Below, one piece after another: positions 1 to 7,623 of a DNA stretch of 10,197 nt. The notes below the pieces were generated by a model. It searched no databases. It had not been told where the DNA came from and saw only the letters and a program-made list of their open reading frames with translations. Origin of the DNA: an uncultured Porphyromonas sp. (GTDB lineage Bacteria; Bacteroidota; Bacteroidia; Bacteroidales; Porphyromonadaceae). Each line of letters opens with the position of its first letter. The stretch's first letter is position 1. Both the position numbers and the translations under genes were made by a program. The stretch lies in contig CAKMOP010000125.1 in NCBI GenBank assembly GCA_927910985.1, positions 1 through 10,197 on the forward strand, written 5' to 3'.

Positions 1-398
1 CTTGAATGTAACGTTGTATATTTGTATCAAAAGGACTCGGTAACGTCTCCCTTGTTTTATTCATATTGCAAGGGAGGCATCGTTCCCCTGGAGAGAAGAA
101 GCTGACCTTTAGAATGGGTTGGATTACATGAGTCAAAGCTATCCAGAAGAAGTTAAATGACCGTACAGAAAGTGGATTTATTGGAATGTTGCCTAAAATG
201 AAGTCTTGAGGGTTCAATATGGCTCTCAAAAATGTAGCAAAGGGGCTCCCTGGAGAGCTGTGTGAATATGCCTCTTTTGATGATGATACAGCTATAGTTA
301 GTACGTAAATACGAAACAAAGCTACTTGCAGAGTTGGACTATTGAAGTCTTAGCCATCGGAAAACTATACTGGTAGATAAATGTCAATCCGAACTTAA
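1..398. other. Gene-free 5' flank with broken coding remnants
   Basis: No intact gene is visible upstream of hamA. Short open stretches exist: plus frame 1 is open from 1 to a TGA at 103-105, and plus frame 3 is open from about 132, interrupted by a TGA at 207-209, then open again to a TAA at 306-308. The second stretch contains protein-like segments such as AIQKKLNDRTESGFIGMLP and, from an ATG at 219, MALKNVAKGLPGELCEYASF (29 codons). The composition is AT-rich like hamAB. I do not recognise a family. It may be the wreck of a further cargo gene, or a gene broken by the same kind of indels seen elsewhere in this window. The promoter for hamA should lie here, but I see no convincing TAnnTTTG box close to position 399. 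Confidence 0.4.
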
Positions 399-1306
399 AT
401 GATGAAGACTAAGTTTACCTTGATAATTGATGATATACTTAGAGATTTTCTCCCTGGAGATAAGTTTCTATTGAGCTATCTGAATGACTTCGAGAGCAAT
501 GAGTGGAGATATGGGCATTTCGTGAGATTCGTTCTTGATAGCCTTTGCGCGACAGCTCTCTCAAAGATGGAACGCGATAAGTTACCTACTTCGCCAATGT
601 CGGCCATGAGTAAGGCTGCTAAGAATTTGCGCATTTCTGATGAACTAGAAAAAAGTACATCTGGACTAGGTAGTGAGTTGGCAGAAATTCTTTTGTATGG
701 CGTTATGAACATGCACTATAAGGCTCTTCCTGTGGTCCCCAAAATCTACTACAAGCAGAATACTCGGGATACTGCAAAGGGCGCAGACAGTGTCCACATC
801 GTTATCGAAAATGATAGGGCTTTTTCTTTGTGGTATGGCGAAGCTAAATTCTATGCAGACTTGGACGATGCTATCACTTCCGCAATATCTTCGGTCAAGG
901 ATACGATTTCAGATGATAAACTGCGCAAAGAGAATAGCCTTGTTACATCAATGAGTGATTTAGAGAAGCTCGTAACCGACAGAGAACTCTATAATAGTAT
1001 AAGTACGATGTTAAGTTCGGATACCTCTCTTGATAGGATAAAGCCCATTTTGCACATCCCGATCTTGTTATTACATGAATGCCAAATTACGGCAAGGCAT
1101 AGTCAAATGACCGAGAGTACTGTGATGAGATGAAGTCGTTCTATGAAACAAAAGCACAAGTTTTTTTTAAAAGGCTCAATCGAAGATGCGTTAATGTGCC
1201 AGGTTACGAGCATATTGCATTTCATTTGATCCTCTTTCCGGTACCCAATAAGGACCATGTGGTAAAGCGATTTTATGATTTTGCGAAGACTCTAAGAGAA
1301 GATTAA
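399..1306 (+). CDS. hamA: HamA, DUF1837 nuclease of a Hachiman defence system (frameshifted)
   Basis: This is the effector nuclease of the two-gene Hachiman antiphage system; in the family, HamA is held by the HamB helicase and released to cut DNA. The first 244 residues (399-1133) carry the DUF1837 signature with a PD-(D/E)XK-like core: E93 and E96 in GSELAEILLY, D130 in AKGADSVHIV, and E148-A-K150 in LWYGEAKFY. The frame then stops early at 1131-1133. The family C-terminus continues in another frame from about 1118 to the TAA at 1304-1306, with ETKAQVFFKRL and FHLILFPVPNK. Adding one base or removing an AG from GAGAG at 1113-1117 restores a protein of about 301 residues, the normal size. 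Start is ATG 399 or the adjacent ATG 402; no Shine-Dalgarno is seen, as is usual in Bacteroidota. The repaired gene ends 9 bases before hamB, so the two form an operon. Family identification is firm; whether the product is functional depends on the frame break being real. Confidence 0.85.
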
Positions 1307-1315
1307 GCTATTCTT

Positions 1316-3452
1316 ATGGAAGACATTTTTGACAATTGCAAGCAGATTAATGAACTCCTACTTCACGGGAAGGAGAAGGAGGCGCGAGATGCCTTGATTA
1401 TTTTACTTCAAGAGTTGAAGGATAATCAGATTGAATATACCCCCTTAGTCAATCATCTAATAAGAGAAGTCGGATTATATCCCTACATAGATACCACGAC
1501 TTCAGATTGGCAAGAACGATTTGTTGTGGAAGCATTTAAGGTTGATGCTGGATGCGGAAGTGAAATAACTCTTCATCGAGAACAATCTGCGGTTCTCTCT
1601 GCCCTCCTGAAAGGTGAAGATTTGGCTATAAGTGCTCCAACAAGCTTTGGAAAGAGCTTCATAATAGATGCATTTGTTGCTATGAAGCAGCCTAATAATG
1701 TTGTTATCATAGTTCCTACACTAGCACTGACAGATGAAACAAGAAGACGTCTATATCGTAAGTTTGGAGAAGATTATAAGGTGATTACAACTACAGGGGA
1801 GGAGCTGGGTGAGAAGAATTTGTTTGTCTTCCCTCAAGAACGAGCTCTTATGTATGTAGATGAGATTGCTCATATAGACCTCCTCATTGTAGATGAGTTT
1901 TATAAGGCGGGTACGATGCATGGGAACATTAATACTTTGGATGGGCGTGCTGCACAATTAATCGAAGCTATTTCCCTTCTAGGGAGAAAGGCTTCTCAGA
2001 AATACTTTCTTGCTCCTAATATCTCGGAATTAAAGGGCAGTCCACTTACATCAGGGATGCGTTTTATGAAGGTAGATTTCAATACAGTATATACGCACGT
2101 TGAAAAGACGTATGATAGTATATCTGGAGATAAACAGGAAAAGGAAACTCAGAAGTTTGCACACTTAAAACGTATACTAGAGACTGTGGACGGAAAATCT
2201 CTCATATATGTGAATTCTCATTCAAGCCTTCAGAAGGTCGCAGAGAAGCTTCTTGGGTTTGATATTGATATGAACACCTGCGATTTTCTTGACCTATTTT
2301 CTCTGTGGCTTGAGGAACATTATGGGAAGAGGTTATATGCTTGCCCGTCTTGTGAGAAGAGGAGTTGGAATACATAGTGGACGGTTACATAGAGCTTTGG
2401 CTCAAATACAGATTAAGTTATTTGAGCAAGAAGTCGGGTTGAGAAATCTTGTGTCTACGTCTTCTTTAATTGAAGGTGTAAACACATCTGCAAGGAATGT
2501 AATTGTATGGTCTAATAAGAATTCGAATGCTAAGTACGACTACTTCACATACAAGAATATAGTCGGAAGAAGTGGACGTATGTTCAAGCATTTTGTAGGA
2601 GAGGTGTATCTTTTGGAGGCGCCCCCTGAAGAAACATTCCCTTGCTTGGAACTTGCCTATCCAGATACCCTTTTAGAAAGAATTGATCCACAAGATTACT
2701 CGGGTCAACTTACATCTGAACAAATTGCAAGAATAAAGCAGAATGAGGAGGAGATGGATGCTCTCCTAGGGCAGGGTGAATATCGTAAAATCATAAAGGA
2801 GATAGCTTCCTATGGTGTCTCCAAGTCAGTATTGGAAGATATCATTGAAAAGATGACGAAGCGTCCTGATGAATGGGCTAATAAGCTTCGTGGGTTGTTA
2901 GACCCGACTCCTCAGAGATGGGCCAACCCACTGCGTCTTATGATGCCTCTTTTAAGGAAGGTGAAGTACTTCGATAGACGAGAGGATATAGCCATCGTAC
3001 ATTTTATTCAAGCTCTTTCTAGAAGCTGGACTCAATCAATTCCAGAAATCCTGGCTGAAGTAGGTGATGATGGCATTGGGATTGAGAAGTATTTTGACTT
3101 GGAGAGAATGGTGAGTTTTGATTTCATTTCATTACTTCATAATATCAATGCTTTGGCAAAAAGAGTGTTACCTTCAAATGTAGATATATCACCCTTCATA
3201 GCTAGGGCTTCAAATGCATTTCTTCCGCCTCTAGTGTTTGTCTTGGAGGAGTTTGGTCTGCCCAGAATGCTAAGTCGTAAGATTCAAAATACGGGAATAC
3301 TAGACTTGGAAAGAACTGATATTTCAATCAATGAGGTTTTGAATGAATTCAAATCGATCGGGGAGAAGAAAATTATTGAGATTGCCGATCTTCCCGAGAT
3401 AGATCAGTTCGTTTTATCTAACTTCTTTGAGGGAATAACGTCTACTCCTTAA
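1316..3452 (+). CDS. hamB: HamB, superfamily 2 helicase of a Hachiman defence system (frameshifted)
   Basis: This is the ATP-dependent helicase and sensor partner of HamA. The first frame (1316 to about 2335) has a Q-motif-like REQSAVL (88-94), the Walker A APTSFGKS (107-114), IVPTLAL (132-138) and the Walker B/DExx box IVDEFYKAG (191-199), which has DEFY in place of the common DEAH. That frame runs into a stop at 2375-2377. The second half of the helicase continues from ATG-like codon 2337 in the next frame: RRGVGIHSGRLHRALAQ, motif V STSSLIEGVNTSARNV (about 2455-2500) and motif VI NIVGRSGRMF (arginine fingers coded at 2568-2579), then a helical C-terminal domain to TAA 3450-3452. Removing one base in the TTATATG tract at 2333-2339 gives a protein of about 711 residues, the usual size. 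The 2289-3452 stretch should not be read as a separate gene, because it has only half a helicase. Convergent with mobC, overlapping it by 11 bases. Confidence 0.85.
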
Positions 3453-5445
3453 CCAGATGCTTAAGCTTGGGGTCATTCTTAATTCGCTCGATCTCGCTTT
3501 TGACAAGGCTTAGGATATCCTGTTTCACGCCTTTATAGTTGGCTTCGATGGTCTCGCTGAGACTATCGGAGCCATCTTCGTTAAGGAACTCCGCGATGAT
3601 GGGGGATTGGCTGATAAGCCTTGGTTTCGGCTGTAACCTTAGCGACATCGACGATAATCTCAGCGTGGAAGATCTTCTGCTCGATACGCTCATCGAAGTT
3701 GTCAGATACGGCACCGACGAACATCCCCTGCGTAAGGTTACTAATCTTGCTGGCCGGTATCAGGCTATCGAGCTGTGTGGAGATAGAGGTAGACTTGTCG
3801 TTTCGGTTGATTGTCATAGACTGCCGTTGCTGGAGGACTTTCCCGAAACGCTCACTTAATGTTTTGGCAGTTTCACCTACGACCTGACCGCTGAAGACAT
3901 TCCCCACGGTGTTTTGAATAACCTTGCTCTCCTTGTCTCCGTAGTCACGTGTGAGCTGTGAAAAGTCCTGAAAACCTAAACATACAGCTACCTTGTTGGA
4001 GCGAGCTGTTGCGATGAGGTTATCCAGGCCGCGGAAGTAGATGGTTGGTAGCTCGTCGATGATGACGGAGGATTTGAGCTGCTTCTTCTTGTTGATGAGC
4101 TTCACGATGCGAGAATTATACAAGCCAAGAGCCGCAGAGTAGATATTCTGTCGGTCGGGGTTGTGCCCACGACGAGGACCTTGGGTTCACGCGGGTTATT
4201 GATGTCGAGGGAGAAGTCATCGCCAGTCATTACCCAGTAGAGTGCTGGGGAGATCATACGAGAGAGAGGGATCTTTGCCGAGGCGATCTGTCCTTGGAGC
4301 TGGTCTTGTGCTCCACCCTCCCAGGCGTCCATAAAGGGGGATAGGTAGTTGGCGAGCTCATCGTAAGCTGTGAGTATGGGGAAGATTTGGGCGTAGGGGC
4401 GGTTGAGGAACTCGATGGCGTGGGGGAAGGTGCCGTACTTACCGCCCTGGTAGATCTTGAGGAACCAGATGATGGCCGCCAGCAAGATGATGGGTGACTC
4501 GACGAAGAAGTCTCCCTGCTTCTGTATCCATGTTCGGTTCAGGTTGAGCATGATGGTGTAGGCGGACTCATAAGCATCGGAGATGTCCGTCATAAAGGTG
4601 GGATTGATGGGATTACAGCGATGCGACTTGCGCGGGTCGTCGAAGTTGATGACAAAGAACTGGGGCTTCACCTCATAGGCATCGAGGTGTGTCAAGAGAT
4701 GGTTGTAGGCGATCTCCGAGAGGTCTGGGAACTTGTAATCGTAGATGTACATGGCGAATCCCTTCTCGATCTGCTGTTTGATGTAGTTGTTGACTATAGC
4801 GAAGGACTTCCCTGAGCCAGGGGTTCCGAGTACCATGGATGCCCGGAAGGGATTGACAATGTTGATCCATCCCTTGTGCCATCGTTTCTTGTAGTAGAAT
4901 CGGGTGGGTAGGTTGATAGAGTATTCGTTCTCCATGAGGCGTGTCTCTTGCATGAAGCTCTCATTCTCGAGGTTGAAGACGTCGTCCATGAGGTTGTTCT
5001 TGAGTAGGCGACTCATCCACACACCAGCCATGAGTAGGCAGATATAGCCCACGGAGAGGGTAAAGATGTAGAGTGAGGCACTACCTATCTTGCCGATAGG
5101 CAAAGCTAATAGCCACCAGTTTAGAAAGAAGAGAACAAAGCCCACAGCGAGCACTGCCCAAATCTTTGGCCAAGTAATGGTCTCCTCTTTGACTCCCTTG
5201 GTCCCGAGACAGGATAGTGCGAGGAAGACGAGGCCGAAGAGTTTCGTCCAGAGGACGGATGAGAAGAGGCTGGTCGTTCGCTGGAAGTTCATGAGGATCT
5301 TGTCCACGATAACAAGCGTGAAGCCCCAGGTGAGGAAGGCTTCATAGCAGAACCAATACGCATTGATAAGGAGGAATATCACGGAGAGCGCTCTCATGAA
5401 GTCCATGATCTTCCCGAGGGCTCTGAGGTCGTCTTCTTGTGCCAT
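3442..5445 (-). CDS. mobC: MobC, VirD4/TraG-type coupling protein of the conjugative element (two frameshifts)
   Basis: This is the inner-membrane coupling ATPase that hands the relaxase-bound strand to the transfer channel. The N-terminus (MAQEDDLRALGKIMDFMRAL, then YWFCYEAF) is typical of Bacteroidales MobC. Four membrane segments lie at about 20-40, 64-82, 94-113 and 122-143, followed by Walker A LGTPGSGKS (206-214). The open frame then ends wrongly at 4102. The next frame supplies the expected NPDRQNIYSAALGLYNSRIV and the Walker B SSVIIDELP (about 4048-4070), and a third frame gives the C-terminus ending LKHLVKE at 3442. The first break is one missing base near 4164 (a GGC-AAC-AAC-CCC stretch seems to have lost an A); the second is one extra base in the G5 run 3601-3605. 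Repaired, it encodes about 667 residues, a normal length. It starts 41 bases after mobB and is last in the mob operon. Some annotators call this gene traG; I use mobC because another traG starts at 10173. Confidence 0.9.
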
Positions 5446-5486
5446 AGCTATAATCTTGTTGAAGTTAGAGTGGTGGAGCGATTTAT

Positions 5487-6779
5487 TCAGCCTTTTCTTC
5501 TCTTGAGCCTAAGCTGATGTTGCCTACGGAGCTTGCGTTGCCAGCTTGCTTCCTTCCAATCGTCGTTACAGGTTGTAAGGGGAAGATCTCCGATAAGTTC
5601 GTCTAATACCGCCTCCATAGGGTTGTCACCTTCTTCCGTGAGGGGGGGAATGCTTTGGGAGAGGTTGAGGTCCTTCGGTGCCTCCCAGGGGGATGATAAG
5701 TGGCCATAGAGCTTTTCGTCTAAGAAGCGATTCGATTCAGGAGCTGAGAAGTAAGCTTCAAACTGGTTGGCGGCATAGCCCTTTCCCAGGCGCGAGCCAT
5801 TGAGTGCTATACCAAGGTTGTCATCGATGAAGGTGATGCCATAGATACGTCCGCCCTCACTTTTACGAATGAGGCAGCGTAGCCCGCTCTTGTTTAAGCT
5901 TGCTAAGAGTTCTTCTTCCGTCGGGGGGGAGGTGCACATGACGGCCAGTACACGCTGGCGTATCTCGGGGAGGAAGGGCTTAATCCTTTGTTTGGACTGT
6001 CTCATTTTGCGCTGGAGAGCAGTGTATCCTACACCTCGACCAATCTTAGAGGCGGGCAGGGGCGGGCAGAGCTTATTCCCCGCCTCGTCAGTAGGGGTGT
6101 AGACGAGGCCATTGTATTCTCTACCTCGGTAGGTGTTCTTGACCTCTTCGGCAGTCAGCTGGTAGACTCCTAGAATGGCCTTGAATTCACCTAAGGAGCA
6201 GAAGTGGTAGTGCTCTAAGACCCCACGCAGCGTTTGCGCGATTTCACTTCGGATATTATCCGAGGTTAAGTTCTCTTGGGAGGTAGGGGAATTTGTCTTC
6301 TGCTCCTTACAGGGAGTGCTGGGGATTAGTCCATACTTACGCTCCAAGTGATCGGTGATTCGTTTGCTGCGTCTGTTCTCAAACTTGTCGTTAATCTTCT
6401 CTCCATCGCTATTGACACGGAGTGATACGATGTGGATGTGCTCTCGCTCGATGTCATTATGCTTAAAGACGATGTAGGGCTGCTCGCCATAGCCGAGTGC
6501 CTGCATATACTCCTGGGCGATTTGTGTAAGCTGTTCATCGGATAGCTTTTCGTCTGGGTGCGGATTAAGCGAGCAATGAAAGACCACATTCTTCGTGCGA
6601 CACTTCTTAGGAATAGCTGCCTGCATATCGCTAAGCACTTCTTCCATGGTATAGCCACCTTCAGGATTGGCATACAAGCCCTCAGCCAGGAGAACACTCG
6701 CGTCCCCAGATACTACCTTTTTGAAGTTGTAGCCGAGGGCTCCAGCTAGATTTTCCGAGCTTGAGATCTTAGCAATCAT
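5487..6779 (-). CDS. mobB: MobB, relaxase / mobilisation nuclease
   Basis: This intact 430-residue protein is the relaxase that nicks oriT and stays covalently attached to the transferred strand. It opens with MIAKISSSENLAGALGYNF, where Y17 in GALGYN is the likely catalytic tyrosine of this MOBP-like Bacteroidales family. The metal-binding HUH motif is HNDIEREHIHIVSLRV (107-122), with H107 and the H114-x-H116 pair. The segment NPHPDEKLSDEQL (72-84) and the ERKYGL region after about residue 145 are also typical. The C-terminus is strongly basic (RKLRRQHQLRLKRRKG). The start ATG overlaps the mobA stop by 4 bases (ATGA, 6776-6779), which implies translational coupling. It is one of the few long genes of the window with no frame break. 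Confidence 0.95.
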   Translation of the reverse strand: MIAKISSSENLAGALGYNFKKVVSGDASVLLAEGLYANPEGGYTMEEVLSDMQAAIPKKCRTKNVVFHCSLNPHPDEKLSDEQLTQIAQEYMQALGYGEQPYIVFKHNDIEREHIHIVSLRVNSDGEKINDKFENRRSKRITDHLERKYGLIPSTPCKEQKTNSPTSQENLTSDNIRSEIAQTLRGVLEHYHFCSLGEFKAILGVYQLTAEEVKNTYRGREYNGLVYTPTDEAGNKLCPPLPASKIGRGVGYTALQRKMRQSKQRIKPFLPEIRQRVLAVMCTSPPTEEELLASLNKSGLRCLIRKSEGGRIYGITFIDDNLGIALNGSRLGKGYAANQFEAYFSAPESNRFLDEKLYGHLSSPWEAPKDLNLSQSIPPLTEEGDNPMEAVLDELIGDLPLTTCNDDWKEASWQRKLRRQHQLRLKRRKG

Positions 6780-7156
6780 CGCTTTCGGTAGTCTAGGGTT
6801 AGGCTGATAGCTTGCTGCTCGAGGGTGATTATTTGCTGGGAGAACAGCTCTAACCGTTGAAGCATTACCTGTGCTGCCTTGACCGAGTGGTAGCTGTTGA
6901 TAGCCTTTACTGTTTGGTTGTAGAGGATGCCTATCTTGTGTATTTGAGCCGTCAGCTGGGAGAGTTTCCGGTAGTATTCGACGGCGGATTTATCTACGGT
7001 GATGACCTTAAAACTCTCATCAAGGAGACGCGCACGCACGAAGTCCGACTTCGTTTTGGCTCCTGATTTATGGAAGAGGACGATCACTTTCTCTTGGTCC
7101 TTGGTGCTGGGTAGTCGGGTATCCCATCGGTCCCAGCGTTCAATCCTTTCGCTCAT
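6776..7156 (-). CDS. mobA: MobA, relaxosome accessory DNA-binding protein
   Basis: This small protein helps the relaxase recognise oriT. It matches the Bacteroidales MobA family: VIVLFHKSGAKTKSDFVRAR looks like a ribbon-helix-helix region, followed by FKVITVDKSAVEYYRKLSQL and the helical IGILYNQTVKAINSYHSVKA and QQIITLEQQAISLTLDYRKR. I chose the ATG at 7156 (126 residues, MSERIERWDRWDTRL). The frame is open further upstream to a GTG at 7255, but that extra 33-residue stretch does not resemble the family and covers a repeat cluster that looks like a DNA site. The gene is first in the mobA-mobB-mobC operon and overlaps mobB by 4 bases. A promoter-like box on the minus strand at 7349-7356 could serve it. 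Confidence 0.85.
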   Translation of the reverse strand: MSERIERWDRWDTRLPSTKDQEKVIVLFHKSGAKTKSDFVRARLLDESFKVITVDKSAVEYYRKLSQLTAQIHKIGILYNQTVKAINSYHSVKAAQVMLQRLELFSQQIITLEQQAISLTLDYRKR

Positions 7157-7213
7157 AACTCTTGGTGTGGTAATTACGACTTCGGAGTGATTCTCTCCCC
7201 TCTTGGGGCAAGG

Positions 7214-7251
7214 GTCTTTGTCGGCAAAAACGGAGTTTGTCGGACAAAGAC
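7214..7251. repeat. Inverted and direct repeat cluster, candidate oriT element
   Basis: A perfect 9-base inverted repeat GTCTTTGTC (7214-7222) / GACAAAGAC (7243-7251) is separated by 20 bases. Inside and overlapping it is a direct repeat TTTGTCGG at 7217-7224 and 7236-7243. It lies just upstream of mobA, where origins of transfer of mob operons often sit, and in the leader between the mobA promoter candidate and the chosen mobA start. That it is part of oriT is inference from position and symmetry; I do not recognise a known nic sequence. Confidence 0.4.
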
Positions 7252-7348
7252 ACACCTTGCCAGTAGAAAGAGTTGATTGAGATGAAGCATCCAGCCCTTG
7301 GGGGAGCTGTCTCCTTCGGTCGTGTTAGACGATGTTTCTATTCCACTG

Positions 7349-7356
7349 CAAAGTTA
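7349..7356 (-). promoter_or_regulatory. Candidate -7 box of the mob operon promoter
   Basis: Read on the minus strand the sequence is TAACTTTG, a perfect match to the Bacteroidota housekeeping -7 consensus TAnnTTTG. It points toward mobA and would leave a leader of roughly 180 bases that contains the repeat cluster at 7214-7251. I could not find a clear TTG at the -33 position, which lowers confidence. Confidence 0.45.
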
Positions 7357-7454
7357 CGCCCTCGATGTAAGTGGCTTACTATAAGTGTGGTACCCACTTT
7401 GTCCTTGCCTTTCCCGCATCTTCCTTGACTCATAGAAGGGGGTAAATTAAGCTC

Positions 7455-7462
7455 TTACTTTG
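7455..7462 (+). promoter_or_regulatory. Candidate -7 box of the tra operon promoter
   Basis: TTACTTTG differs by one base from TAnnTTTG and points toward traA. With the next four bases (GCAG) and the T after them it mirrors the box at 7345-7356 in 11 of 12 positions. A TTG at 7425-7427 is further upstream than the usual 19-21 base spacing, so the -33 element is not assured. Confidence 0.3.
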
Positions 7463-7485
7463 CAGTCAGAGCGAGCGATAGAGCG

Positions 7486-7539
7486 CTCGAGATATCGATT
7501 AATTAATATCTCGAGACCTCGAGATCTCGACATCTCGAG
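7486..7539. repeat. CTCGAG palindrome cluster upstream of traA
   Basis: Two nested inverted repeats follow one another: CTCGAGATAT (7486-7495) / ATATCTCGAG (7506-7515) around an AT-rich 10-base centre, and CTCGAGAT (7518-7525) / ATCTCGAG (7532-7539) around a 6-base centre. Each contains CTCGAG copies, four in total. They lie downstream of the tra promoter candidate and about 85 bases before the traA start, a position suited to an operator or a structured leader. Further TCGA-rich copies continue at 7635-7645 inside the start of traA. Confidence 0.55.
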
Positions 7540-7623
7540 ATGCAGTTCTTGCGATAGCTTAAGTGATCTCCCGCTTATTGTCTCGCTCGTCATGGTAATT
7601 AGTTCAGTCCTTAATCGCTTGAT

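Larger units (their letters stand above)
7157..7623. promoter_or_regulatory. Divergent control region between mob and tra operons
   Basis: This stretch separates mobA (minus) from traA (plus). I see no convincing gene in it. It holds the repeat cluster at 7214-7251, a mirrored promoter-like pair (7345-7356 and 7455-7466), a small imperfect hairpin at 7383-7399 (AAGTG/CACTT with GG/CC inside), and a run of CTCGAG palindromes at 7486-7539. Such a layout fits joint control of nicking and channel genes, with oriT likely inside. Open frames crossing it on both strands are low-complexity readings of the TCGA-rich repeats. Confidence 0.6.

Noticed and set aside
1110..2342. Programmed ribosomal frameshifting in hamA and hamB
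   Set aside because: Neither site has a clear slippery heptamer with a following structure, and similar breaks occur in unrelated genes of the window, so a common technical or mutational cause is simpler.
1316..3452. Reading the helicase as a lone DNA-repair helicase or part of another defence system
   Set aside because: The adjacent DUF1837 gene nine bases upstream and the DEFY-type helicase motif fit Hachiman better.
3539..3859. Plus-strand open frames opposite the end of mobC
   Set aside because: They are antisense to a strongly supported coupling-protein sequence and show no family features.
7156..7255. N-terminal extension of mobA from GTG 7255
   Set aside because: It does not resemble MobA proteins and covers the repeat cluster; ATG 7156 gives a normal-looking start.
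7486..7539. CRISPR-like short repeats
   Set aside because: The repeats are inverted palindromes without regular unique spacers, and no cas gene is present.
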